A DNA stretch of 8,191 nucleotides from AM-2324 sp042091035 (GCA_042091035.1 JBELIG010000147.1:1-8191); one strand, 5' to 3'; shown: positions 1 through 7,537, numbered from the stretch's first letter. A program made the numbers and translations. The notes: generated from the letters alone by a model not told the origin.

Positions 1-453
1 GAATTATTTTCACTTGAAACAGGCCATTTCAACGTCTATGAAGCTGGCAAAAGACCATTTCATACAATCATTCCAGCTTTTGTCACTAAAGATGGTAAGC
101 CATTGATGAGTTTTGGTCTGATGGGAGGAGCAATGCAGCCTCAAGGGCATGCTCAGATTGTTATCAATCTAGTTGACTTTGATATGAATTTGCAAGAAGC
201 GGGGGACGCTCCTAGGATAAGGCATTCTGGGTCTTCTCAACCTACAGGAGAACAAATGACCAATGGTGGTATGTTGCATCTTGAGTCTGGTATAGATTAT
301 GAAGTAATTAGAGCACTTATGCGAAAAGGGCATAAGGTTGGTTTTGACCTTGGGTCTTATGGAGGTTATCAGGCCATTTGGTATGACGCTGAAAAAGGCG
401 TTTATTACGGTGCTTCTGAGTCAAGGAAGGATGGGCAGGCAGTCGGATATTAA
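1..453 (+). CDS. Gamma-glutamyltransferase family protein (YwrD-like), C-terminal part, 5' truncated
   Basis: The frame is open from base 1 to the TAA at 451-453, giving the last 150 residues; the start and catalytic Thr lie outside the window. The residues match the C-terminal end of the small subunit of gamma-glutamyltranspeptidase-fold Ntn hydrolases, which cleave gamma-glutamyl or related amide bonds. Visible landmarks are GKRPFHTIIP (16-25), the oxyanion-loop glycines in GLMGGAMQPQGHAQ (39-52), the conserved EAGDAPRIRH and the terminal GASESRKDGQAVGY. E. coli GGT has a Ser-Ser pair (S462/S463) after KRPL that contacts the glutamyl group; here the place holds His21-Thr22. As I recall the families, this marks the YwrD-like branch, whose substrates are poorly known, rather than classical glutathione-degrading GGT. 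Family assignment is firm; substrate is not inferable. Next gene starts 73 bases downstream. Confidence 0.9.
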   Translation, partial: ELFSLETGHFNVYEAGKRPFHTIIPAFVTKDGKPLMSFGLMGGAMQPQGHAQIVINLVDFDMNLQEAGDAPRIRHSGSSQPTGEQMTNGGMLHLESGIDYEVIRALMRKGHKVGFDLGSYGGYQAIWYDAEKGVYYGASESRKDGQAVGY

Positions 454-526
454 GGAGAACAAAATATAGGACTTTATCTCATCTTTTTTAGGTGCTGTTT
501 GTTGCATTGAGGAACATAAAATACGT

Positions 527-967
527 ATGAAAATTTATTTGAAGACTGTAGTAGAAGGAGATTATAAGACAGTTGCAGCTCGATTCGATTTGCAACTGTT
601 TGAATACCTAGTCCCTCCCTTTACAAAAGTAAAAATTGAAACTTTTACGGGAAGCAAGAAAGGGGATAAAGTACATGTGCGCTTTTTGTTTCCACTAAAA
701 GCGAATTGGAAGAGTGATATAGTGGAAGATGGAGCGAATGAGCAGGAAGTATATTTTGTAGATGAGGGGACTGTTTTGCCGCCAGGTTTAAAGTTTTGGA
801 GGCACAAGCATGTTGTTCAAAAGCATTCTGATGATACTTCCGTTATTATTGATGATATAGACTTTAAGGGTTTGAACTCAGTTCTTACAGTCTTGTTGTA
901 TCTTCCTTTATGGATTACGTTTAGGATGCGTAAACCACTTTATAAACGTTTTTTTAAGAAAAAATAA
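527..967 (+). CDS. SRPBCC (START-like) family ligand-binding protein
   Basis: A 146-residue protein with the size and pattern of the SRPBCC/polyketide-cyclase-like fold: an N-terminal strand (MKIYLKTVVEGDYKTV), a helix-like stretch around 15-30, alternating strands carrying basic and hydrophobic residues (33-110) and a C-terminal helix region (115-146). It lacks a signal peptide. The C-terminal part, VLTVLLYLPLWITFRMRKP (119-137), is markedly hydrophobic and followed by a very basic tail (KRFFKKK), so peripheral membrane association is plausible. Such proteins bind hydrophobic ligands in a cavity; no catalytic residues can be assigned. GAGGA at 509-513 lies 13 bases before the ATG, a rather long spacing, and no other in-frame start is evident nearby. 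The gene sits 4 bases before the flavoprotein gene, so the two are almost certainly co-transcribed and probably functionally linked. Fold assignment is by pattern recognition, not a database match. Confidence 0.75.
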   Translation: MKIYLKTVVEGDYKTVAARFDLQLFEYLVPPFTKVKIETFTGSKKGDKVHVRFLFPLKANWKSDIVEDGANEQEVYFVDEGTVLPPGLKFWRHKHVVQKHSDDTSVIIDDIDFKGLNSVLTVLLYLPLWITFRMRKPLYKRFFKKK

Positions 968-971
968 GGAA

Positions 972-2171
972 ATGTCTAAAGACAAAATTCTAATTATTGG
1001 CGGTGGTGTTAGTGGGCTGACCTGTGCTATTGAACTAGAAAAAAAAGGGTATTCCCCTGTTATAGTCGATGCAAATAAAGAGGTTGGTGGGCGCTTGTAT
1101 TCAGAGTTGATTGATGGTTTTGTATTGGATAAAGGCTTTCAAGTGCTTTTGACAGCCTATCCAGCGGTGAAGGAATATCTTGATGTTTCTGCCTTGGACT
1201 TGAATCATTTTAGTCCGGGAGCTGCAATTTTTAAGCAAGGGTCCGTAAATGTATTGGGTGATCCGATTCGGAATACTTCTTTTTTACTGCCACTGTTGAG
1301 ATTTCCATATGCAAGCCTAGCTGATAAATTTAAGATTTGGCGATTGAGTAATCAATTGAAAAGTGAATCCGTAGAACAAATATTTGAGAAACCTGCTACA
1401 AGCACTTTAGCTTATCTAAGGGAGAAAGGGTTCTCGGAGCAGGTTATAAGATGCTTCTTTAAACCATTCTATTCCGGAATATTTTTAGAAAATGAATTGA
1501 GTACTTCTTCACGAATGTTTGAATTTGTATTCAAAATGTTTGCAGAAGGTTACGCTACTGTGCCAGCGGCAGGAATCCAAGAGATTGCTCTTCAACTCAA
1601 AGGAGCATTAAGTCAAACTACATTTAAGTTAGGGCAGCCTGTTCGTTCTGTTGAAGATAAGCATGTCGTCTTAGATGATGGAACTCGCCTTGACTTCGAT
1701 AAACTTATCATGGCTACTAATCATGGTGAAGATCCACAAGAAAAGGATTCATCTGCTTGGCAGGCTTGTTGGAATCTTTACTTTGAAACCGATGAGTTAC
1801 ATCTTGATCCAAGATTGATTGGACTCAATGCAAATGGCAGTGGTCTTATTAATAATTTTTCATTTATGCACAGTGATTCAGGATCGATCGGTATTTCAGT
1901 TACTGTTGTTGAAGAGTACCTTGGGGAGGCAACAGAATTAGCTTCTTTAATTGAAGAAGAACTTTGGACCGTTTATGGAATAAATGCTAAACGACTCATA
2001 AAAGCCTATCATATACCGTATGCACTTCCAAAACATGAAGCTTGTACCTATGTGCCGTCCATTGATGCCATGCAGCGGTCTTCTGATGTGATTGTTTGTG
2101 GAGATTCTTTGGCGAATAGTTCATTGAATGCAGCTATGCTTAGTGGTGCTTTGGCCGCTAAGTTGGTCTAG
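972..2171 (+). CDS. NAD(P)/FAD-dependent oxidoreductase (amine oxidase / phytoene desaturase-like)
   Basis: A 399-residue flavoprotein. The N-terminus is a Rossmann dinucleotide-binding fold: ILIIGGGVSG (6-15) with the GxGxxG-type loop, the acidic ribose ligand D33 at the end of the second strand, then EVGGRLYS (37-44), the GG motif typical of the flavin amine oxidase superfamily (MAO, protoporphyrinogen oxidase, phytoene desaturase). The C-terminus VIVCGDSLANSSLNAAMLSG (373-392) is the second FAD-binding motif, where GD contacts the cofactor and the following helix packs on the flavin. Length is somewhat short of the usual 430-500 residues for phytoene desaturases. The start ATG follows TAAGGA, which combines the stop codon of the SRPBCC gene with a Shine-Dalgarno-like AAGGA, indicating translational coupling. 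The likely role is oxidation of a hydrophobic substrate; which one cannot be told. No carotenoid genes are visible nearby. Confidence 0.88.
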   Translation: MSKDKILIIGGGVSGLTCAIELEKKGYSPVIVDANKEVGGRLYSELIDGFVLDKGFQVLLTAYPAVKEYLDVSALDLNHFSPGAAIFKQGSVNVLGDPIRNTSFLLPLLRFPYASLADKFKIWRLSNQLKSESVEQIFEKPATSTLAYLREKGFSEQVIRCFFKPFYSGIFLENELSTSSRMFEFVFKMFAEGYATVPAAGIQEIALQLKGALSQTTFKLGQPVRSVEDKHVVLDDGTRLDFDKLIMATNHGEDPQEKDSSAWQACWNLYFETDELHLDPRLIGLNANGSGLINNFSFMHSDSGSIGISVTVVEEYLGEATELASLIEEELWTVYGINAKRLIKAYHIPYALPKHEACTYVPSIDAMQRSSDVIVCGDSLANSSLNAAMLSGALAAKLV

Positions 2172-2193
2172 ATTTACTGAATTAAGTCCTATG

Positions 2194-2221
2194 TTGTTTC
2201 TCTTTAGAATAACTATATTTG
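2194..2221 (+). promoter_or_regulatory. Putative Bacteroidota-type promoter for the methyltransferase gene
   Basis: TATATTTG at 2214-2221 matches the Bacteroidota -7 consensus TAnnTTTG exactly. A TTG at 2194-2196 lies 17 bases upstream, within the 17-23 base spacing described for Flavobacterium-type promoters. Transcription would begin near 2228, about 20 bases before the ATG at 2247. The element lies in the 75-base space after the flavoprotein gene, so the methyltransferase may have its own transcript in addition to read-through. Confidence 0.5.
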
Positions 2222-2246
2222 TGGCTATTATCATTTTAAGTGATTT

Positions 2247-3413
2247 ATGACTGCTATAGAAAAATTAAAAGAACATATAGGACTAAGTTTATCTAAAGAT
2301 ACATTTGTCCGCTTAACGCTCAGTAAGCCAAGAGATGCATCGTCTGATCTTAAGAAATTAATCGTCAAGTACGTTTTTATTAAAGAAAAGCCGCATCTGT
2401 CTTTTACGCTTCGGCATACTAGAAAAGATATTACAAAGAATTATACGCTGAATGAAGGTTTGAAACAGATTGATGAACTTTTGGGTGAAACGTTTTTAAA
2501 TGCTAACCTAATGTCTACAGATGCCGATTGGGCCTTGGAAACTAATTCTGGAGGTAAGTCTAGATTCATAGAGAAGAACGCATCTGTTTCCGAAGTGCCG
2601 AAAAGAAGTCATGATAAGGCAAAACCCAAGAATTTTACTTCCGAGCAATTTTTGGTAGAGTTGGGTGTTTTAGACAATAAGGGCCGCGTACTAAAGGATA
2701 AAGGCGATAAGTTTAAGCAAATCAATAAATTTGTCGAAATCGTGGGTACCCACATTGCTAAGACAGATTTAAAGACAAGAGATAAGATTCGTATCCATGA
2801 TATGGGCGCGGGTAAAGGATATCTAACCTTTGCATTGTATGATCATCTAGCCAATAAATCCGGTTTGCCTGTGGAAACCACCGGGGTAGAACTACGTCCA
2901 GAACTAGTTGCTCTTTGTAATGATATAGCTAAGAAGCTTGATTTTGATGGGCTTCAATTCGGAGAAGGTTTTATAAGCAATTATGAATTAGTAGAGACGG
3001 ATGTCTTAATAGCACTCCATGCTTGTGATACAGCCACGGATGATGCAATATTCAAAGGTATTAAGTCTGGAGCGGAATTGATCATTTGTTCACCGTGCTG
3101 TCATAAGCAAGTGCGAAAGTCAATGAAAGTGCAGGACAGACATGCAGATATCCTAGGGCACGGTATATTACTTGAGCGACAAGCTGAAATTATTACGGAT
3201 ACCTTGAGAGCCTTATTGATGGAGGCGCATGGCTATAAAACAAAGATCTTTGAATTTGTATCTACGGAACATTCAGGAAAGAATCTTATGATTGTTGGTC
3301 AGCGAAGAAAGACATTCACTCAAGAGGAAGAAGGCATGGAAGCCTATCACAAGTTAAAAGCTGAGTTTGGAGTAGAACAGCATTATTTAGAAAACCTCCT
3401 TATAGGAAGCTAA
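2247..3413 (+). CDS. Class I SAM-dependent methyltransferase, Methyltransf_32 (METTL25/RRNAD1-like) type
   Basis: A 388-residue cytosolic protein with two parts. Residues 1-125 form a charged, Lys-rich N-terminal region I cannot place. From about 130 a Rossmann methyltransferase follows: motif I is IRIHDMGAGKGYLTF (181-195), the SAM-ribose acidic residue is E215 in TGVELRPEL, and motif IV is the stretch DVLIALHACDTATD (252-265). The cysteine-rich SPCCHKQ (282-288) and the late SGKNLMIVG (343-351) are characteristic of the Methyltransf_32 family (PF13679), which includes eukaryotic METTL25/RRNAD1 and a broad set of bacterial homologues. The substrate is unknown; a role on RNA or protein is only suggested by the basic N-terminus. 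There is no clear Shine-Dalgarno before the ATG, which is common in this phylum. A hairpin terminator follows 27 bases after the stop codon, and the next gene is convergent. Confidence 0.88.
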   Translation: MTAIEKLKEHIGLSLSKDTFVRLTLSKPRDASSDLKKLIVKYVFIKEKPHLSFTLRHTRKDITKNYTLNEGLKQIDELLGETFLNANLMSTDADWALETNSGGKSRFIEKNASVSEVPKRSHDKAKPKNFTSEQFLVELGVLDNKGRVLKDKGDKFKQINKFVEIVGTHIAKTDLKTRDKIRIHDMGAGKGYLTFALYDHLANKSGLPVETTGVELRPELVALCNDIAKKLDFDGLQFGEGFISNYELVETDVLIALHACDTATDDAIFKGIKSGAELIICSPCCHKQVRKSMKVQDRHADILGHGILLERQAEIITDTLRALLMEAHGYKTKIFEFVSTEHSGKNLMIVGQRRKTFTQEEEGMEAYHKLKAEFGVEQHYLENLLIGS

Positions 3414-3439
3414 TTCCATTATTGTTTTTAGAAATAAAG

Positions 3440-3479
3440 AAAAAAAAAGTGCTGAGTTGTTACGCTCAGCACTTTTTTT
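3440..3479. terminator. Bidirectional rho-independent terminator between convergent genes
   Basis: A perfect 9-bp stem AGTGCTGAG (3448-3456) / CTCAGCACT (3465-3473) with an 8-base loop is flanked by nine A (3440-3448) and seven T (3473-3479), so the tracts extend the stem to about 15 pairs. Read on + it ends the methyltransferase transcript; read on - the A-tract becomes the U-tract that ends the fasciclin gene, whose stop codon is at 3515-3517. Confidence 0.92.
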
Positions 3480-3514
3480 GTTTAGTCTAATAGTTGTTTT
3501 GGGTAAACAAAATA

Positions 3515-4850
3515 CTATTTGATCAATACACGAGTAGAACCAACAAATTCTACAGATTCTAAAGTAAGTATATAATATCCGCCTCTCAGGTTTTCGACAT
3601 TAATCGAACTGCTTGAAGGGTTTTCAATTGTTTTAACAATTTGGCCAAGGCTATTGCTTATGATGATTCTATCAATAGCTCCATTTTCTGTTCCAGAAAT
3701 ATTTATGATTCCAGATGCTGGGTTAGGATATACTTTGATACCAAGATCGTTTAAGTTCTTTGTGCTTACCGGTGGTAATAATACTGCATCAATTACGTGA
3801 ACAACTCCGTTGTCTGTTTCGATGTCAGCAACGATTACCTGAGCATCGTTGATGAATACATTACCTCCGTCAAATGATACATTTACATCTGGTCCGAGTA
3901 GGGTAGGCACTGGTCCTTCAGTAAGATCTGTAGACAATGCTGTACCAGAAACTACGTGGTAAAGAAGGATGTCAGCTAATGCTCCTGTTGGATCTAATAA
4001 TAGATCATCAACTACTGTACCTAGTGCTGCGAAAGCTGCATCAGTTGGAGCAAATAAAGTGAATGGTCCATCGCCTGAAAGATCATCGTCTAATTCAGCT
4101 GCAATTACTGCTGCTTCTAGTGTATTGTGATCTGGGCTATTTACAACTACATCAACAACTGTTACTGTTGGTGGAATAAGAACTGCATCGATTACATGTA
4201 CAACGCCATTGTCTGTTGTAATATCAGCAANNNNNNNNNNNNNNNNNNNNNNNNNNNNNNNNNNNNNNNNNNNNNNNNNNNNNNNNNNNNNNNNNNNNNN
4301 NNNNNNNNNNNNNNNNNNNNNNNNNNNNNNCCGCTGCTTCAAGTGTATTGTGATCTGGGCTATTTACAACTATATCAACAACTGTAACTGTTGGTGGGAT
4401 AAGTACTGCATCAATTACGTGTACAACACCATTGTCAGCTTCGATATCTGCAACAGTAACTTGTGCACCATTGATGAAAGCATTTCCACCGTCAAAACTT
4501 ACAGTTACGCTTTTCCCGTTTAAAGTAGGAACATCTCCTGCAGTAAGGTCAGTAGATAATACTGTCCCTGAAACAACATGGTATAGTAAAATTTGTGCTA
4601 GTTCACCTGTTGGGTCTTCTAGTAATTCTGTTACTACAGATCCTAATGCTGCAAAAGCTGCATCAGTTGGAGCAAATACCGTAAAAGGACCTGCACCTGA
4701 AAGGTCATCGTCTAATTCAGCTGCTATTACTGCTGCCTCAAGTGTATTGTGGTCAGGGCTGTTTACTATTACATCTACAACCGTATCTGCTTGTAGACTT
4801 CCCAAAAATAGGAAAGAGAATGAAAGGAATGTAAATATGAATTTTTTCAT
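3515..4850 (-). CDS. Secreted tandem fasciclin-domain protein with T9SS type A sorting domain, interrupted by assembly gap
   Basis: This is one gene split by 100 N. The start is the ATG at 4850; a GTG just before it (4853) is in frame but less likely. Residues 1-21 (MKKFIFTFLSFSFLFLGSLQ then A) are a Sec signal peptide. Then come at least three fasciclin (FAS1) repeats of 133 residues. Each begins VVDxxVNSPDHNTLEAA and carries the H1 box GPFTxFAPTDAAFAALG, the central ILLYHVVSG and the H2 box NGVVHVIDAVL. The second repeat is mostly lost in the gap. After the last repeat, LGIKVYPNPASG opens a T9SS type A C-terminal domain (about 80 residues) that directs export across the outer membrane and surface attachment or release. 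Aspartate-rich ELDDDLSG loops lie in the repeats. FAS1 proteins usually mediate adhesion. Filling the gap with one repeat gives about 503 residues. The two pieces are out of frame only because the N run is a placeholder. Confidence 0.92.
3755..4775 (-). repeat. Tandem 399-bp repeats encoding the fasciclin domains
   Basis: Equivalent positions of the first and second units are exactly 399 bases apart (4351 and 4750 on +). Unit boundaries, taken at the Asp of VVD, are 4377-4775, 4154-4376 (gapped) and 3755-4153. Hand alignment of 4334-4436 against 4111-4213 gives 8 differences in 103 positions, and 7 of the 8 are silent. The units are therefore near-identical at DNA level, which explains why the assembler broke here. 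Confidence 0.9.
4231..4330. other. Assembly gap (100 N placeholder) inside the fasciclin repeat array
   Basis: Exactly 100 N, the usual placeholder for a gap of unknown size. From the 399-bp repeat period, the known sequence between equivalent points of units 2 and 3 is 123 bases. The true missing length should therefore be 276 bases, or 276 plus whole multiples of 399 if further repeats are hidden. Either value restores a single open frame. Confidence 0.95.
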
Positions 4851-4889
4851 CACGAAGGTTTTGTTTAGTTTTTAATGATAATAACTATA

Positions 4890-4924
4890 CAAAGTTGGTA
4901 GGGCATTGTTGCGTGCGTGACAAA
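4890..4924 (-). promoter_or_regulatory. Candidate promoter of the fasciclin gene
   Basis: On the - strand CAACTTTG (4897 down to 4890) matches the Bacteroidota -7 element TAnnTTTG at all but the first position. A TTTG at 4924-4921 lies 23 bases upstream, the outer limit of the accepted spacing. Transcription would begin near 4883, about 33 bases before the ATG at 4850. The 137-base space between ppc and this gene holds nothing else I can support. Confidence 0.3.
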
Positions 4925-4987
4925 ATAAATTGCAATTATTCCTTTTATGCTATTATTTTACATTTGTAATTTGCTTGAAATTCAGAC

Positions 4988-7537
4988 TTATGCGGAGTTT
5001 CTACTTGCATTGATGTTTCCGTATAAAGACCTGGTAACCAGCTTTTTATAGGTTTCCTCAAGGCTGCTGCCTTCTGCTATTTTTTGAAGAGCATATTGCT
5101 GTATGGTTAAAAGTGGTAAAACTATTTTTTCTCTGATCTTTACAGATTTTTTTGAAACTAACTCTTCTTGCATCAGCTCTTTATAGCCACTAATCTCTAA
5201 TAACATATCTCTACTTAACTCCATTTCTGCTAATAAAAGCTGCCAGAAAGGGCCAAATTGATTATTGTCTTTCATGTAGGAAGTAAGTGGGAAGTAGGTC
5301 TTCGTAAGAGACATCATACTGTTTAGCATAAGTGCTTTAAAGAATGGTACCTTATTGAATAGTTCTTTGATGTCTTCTATTCTTCCTTGATCCTTTAGTT
5401 GTTTTATTGCCGTTCCTATTCCATAGTACCCAGGAACATTTTGCTTGAGTTGGGACCATGAGCCTACAAATGATATAGCTCGTAAGTCTGTTAATTCTAG
5501 TTTCTTTTTATTACCCCTCTTTCCAGGGCGTGAGCCAATCTTAGCATTACTATAGTATTTAAGGGTACTCATTTTTTCCAAATAAGGAATAAATTCAGGA
5601 TGTTGCTTTAAAGCATTGTACTTTTCAAAACTAGCATCTGCCATCTCGTTTAAGAGATCTCTGAAGTTAGGCGCTATGTCAGCATTTTCAATTTCTAAGA
5701 AATCATTAGAAAGACCCGCAGTGATTAATTGTTCACAGTTGTATTTGAACTTATCCTTTGTGCCAAAGGTAGATGTGATCGTTTGACCTTGTACGGTCAA
5801 TTGTATTTCATTGTTTGCTATGCTTTTTCCATTAGAAGCATAGAAACGATGCGTTTTACCTCCGCCTCGTGCTGGTGGTCCACCGCGTCCATCAAAGAAA
5901 ATAGCCTTGATGTCATGTTCATCTGAAACTTTTGAAAGAACTTCTTTAGTCTGATAAATTGACCAGTTTGCCTTGAGGTATCCTCCATCTTTCGTGCCAT
6001 CGGAAAATCCAAGCATGATCGTTTGAATATTGTCTCTTTGCTTTAAATGCTTTGCATAATTGGAGTTCGAGTACAAAAACTCCATCGTGTTTTCTGCATT
6101 TTGCATGCCCTCCATTGTCTCGAAAAGTGGAATTATATCGAATTTGATATCCTCTTTCTTCCAACCACACCATTCAAATAATTTATAAACGAAAAGAACA
6201 GAGTGTATATCTATAGAGTTTGAGATGATATACCGGTGACAACCATCTGTACCATTACTCTGCTGTATACTATTAAGCTGACTGATGTTTTTTATTGTAT
6301 CAATGACCAAAGGATCTTCGAAGTGTTCTGGAATAAGTTTGGTGTCTCTACTCAATATGTCCAACTGCTCTTCCAGGTCCATGTCCTCAAATCTTTTTGT
6401 ACTCCACTGGTTGAGTTCAATGATTGCATTGATACAATTTAGGTGTACAGAATGATCTTGTCGAATATCGATGGAGGCAAAATGACTTTTGAAGATGTTT
6501 ACTTTATCAATGACCTTGTCCAATTCATCCAGATATAGATCACTATAATGTGTAGTAATATTTTTTCTAATGTTGTTTAGATAAGCAAGGATTTCTGTAT
6601 GACTTAAAATTAAGCTACTGCTAAACATGGATTGATATACTTTATCCTTGAGGCTAAGCAGATCATCTTTTACCAATCTGAATGTAAGCTGTCTTTCCAG
6701 TTCTTTGATGTCCTTGTAATAGCATTTCATAAGGGTCATGCGCAACTCGTCGGCAACATCCTTAGTTACATCAGCTGTTACGAAGGGGTTGCCATCTCGA
6801 TCACCTCCAGGCCAGAATCCCAATTTTATTAAGTTTGGATTTGCTAATTCCCCCAAAGAAGAAAGATCTTTTTTTAGTTTGGAATAGAACGCTCCAATAG
6901 CATCATAATATGTATATCTAAGGTAGTGGATGATATTCTTTGCCTCCTCGATAGGAGTAGGTTTTTTTGCATTTAGTAAAGAAGTCAATGCTAGTTGCTG
7001 CAATACTAAATCTGCTGATTCTATTTTATTCTCAGTTATGAAGGACCGAAGATTTAAAATTATGTTCAAGACATCAAGTGGATAAAATTGAGTAGGGTGG
7101 GCAGTCAATACAATGCGCACACTAAAATCCTGAAGTTTTTCAAACACTTTGTCTTGTGATTGGTCCGCTTTTAATATGTTTAGAAATTCTCGGATACTAA
7201 AGTTGTCACTCAGCTTATTTAATTCTGAAAAGGTAGCGTCTTCAATACTATCAAAAAGTACAACTTGTCTCTCGACATATTGTATTACTCTAAACAAGAA
7301 GTCAATTTGTTCTTGCTCATCCTCAGAATTGGTATGTGTTTGGAAAAAGCTTTGAATAATTTCTAAAGGATTTTTTCCTGTTTCATATCCTTCCAGACAA
7401 ACTTGATACAACAAGGGCAGAAGGTTGCCTGTATGCTGAATGTTCTTGAATGGAAGACTTAAGAATATCGCGTTGTATAGATTGAATTTCTTTTCTACCA
7501 GTCTCTCATATTGACTGACTTTTTGCTGTGACCTCAT
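4988..7537 (-). CDS. ppc: Phosphoenolpyruvate carboxylase (divergent Bacteroidota-type)
   Basis: An 849-residue cytosolic enzyme, slightly shorter than the 883 of E. coli, that carboxylates PEP with bicarbonate to oxaloacetate, refilling the TCA cycle. Motifs run in order: VLTAHPTQ (143-150) with the essential His147 (E. coli H138), WPGGDRDGNP (242-251), IDIRQ with Arg359 (R396), and PLFETME with metal ligand Glu473 (E506). Then come FSDGTKDGG (511-519) with Asp513 (D543) and Lys516 (K546), FFDGRGGPPARGGG (547-560) with Arg551 and Arg557 (R581, R587), GSRPGKR (668-674) and LRAI with Arg686 (R713). The C-terminus is RNSA, where RNTG is usual. Two oddities appear by hand alignment: Asp549 sits where the canonical FHGRGG loop has His579, and Glu771 sits at the position of aspartate-inhibitor ligand Lys773. 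The frame is intact throughout and metal and phosphate ligands are kept, so the protein is probably active, perhaps with altered feedback control. No clear Shine-Dalgarno precedes the ATG at 7537. Confidence 0.96.
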   Translation of the reverse strand: MRSQQKVSQYERLVEKKFNLYNAIFLSLPFKNIQHTGNLLPLLYQVCLEGYETGKNPLEIIQSFFQTHTNSEDEQEQIDFLFRVIQYVERQVVLFDSIEDATFSELNKLSDNFSIREFLNILKADQSQDKVFEKLQDFSVRIVLTAHPTQFYPLDVLNIILNLRSFITENKIESADLVLQQLALTSLLNAKKPTPIEEAKNIIHYLRYTYYDAIGAFYSKLKKDLSSLGELANPNLIKLGFWPGGDRDGNPFVTADVTKDVADELRMTLMKCYYKDIKELERQLTFRLVKDDLLSLKDKVYQSMFSSSLILSHTEILAYLNNIRKNITTHYSDLYLDELDKVIDKVNIFKSHFASIDIRQDHSVHLNCINAIIELNQWSTKRFEDMDLEEQLDILSRDTKLIPEHFEDPLVIDTIKNISQLNSIQQSNGTDGCHRYIISNSIDIHSVLFVYKLFEWCGWKKEDIKFDIIPLFETMEGMQNAENTMEFLYSNSNYAKHLKQRDNIQTIMLGFSDGTKDGGYLKANWSIYQTKEVLSKVSDEHDIKAIFFDGRGGPPARGGGKTHRFYASNGKSIANNEIQLTVQGQTITSTFGTKDKFKYNCEQLITAGLSNDFLEIENADIAPNFRDLLNEMADASFEKYNALKQHPEFIPYLEKMSTLKYYSNAKIGSRPGKRGNKKKLELTDLRAISFVGSWSQLKQNVPGYYGIGTAIKQLKDQGRIEDIKELFNKVPFFKALMLNSMMSLTKTYFPLTSYMKDNNQFGPFWQLLLAEMELSRDMLLEISGYKELMQEELVSKKSVKIREKIVLPLLTIQQYALQKIAEGSSLEETYKKLVTRSLYGNINASRNSA

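Noticed and set aside
491..501. GCTGTTTG resembling a -7 promoter element before the SRPBCC gene
   Set aside because: It lacks the TA of TAnnTTTG and has no convincing upstream TTG at proper spacing.
562..807. Open frame antisense to the SRPBCC gene
   Set aside because: Lies fully inside a better supported gene on the other strand, with no recognisable motif.
4224..4342. Apparent frameshift splitting the fasciclin gene into two genes
   Set aside because: The two frames differ only by the 100-base placeholder; a repeat-consistent gap of 276 bases joins them in frame.
4127..4875. Open frames on the + strand across the fasciclin gene and the N run
   Set aside because: Low-complexity translations of the opposite strand of the repeats, some made only by the N placeholder; the - strand frame has a signal peptide, FAS1 domains and a sorting tail.
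4958..4969. TTACATTTGTAA inverted repeat downstream of ppc as a terminator
   Set aside because: Only a 4-bp AT-rich stem with no G/C core, too weak to be called a terminator.
5729..7355. Several short open frames on both strands inside ppc
   Set aside because: All are shadows of the intact 849-residue PEPC frame, which carries every expected motif.
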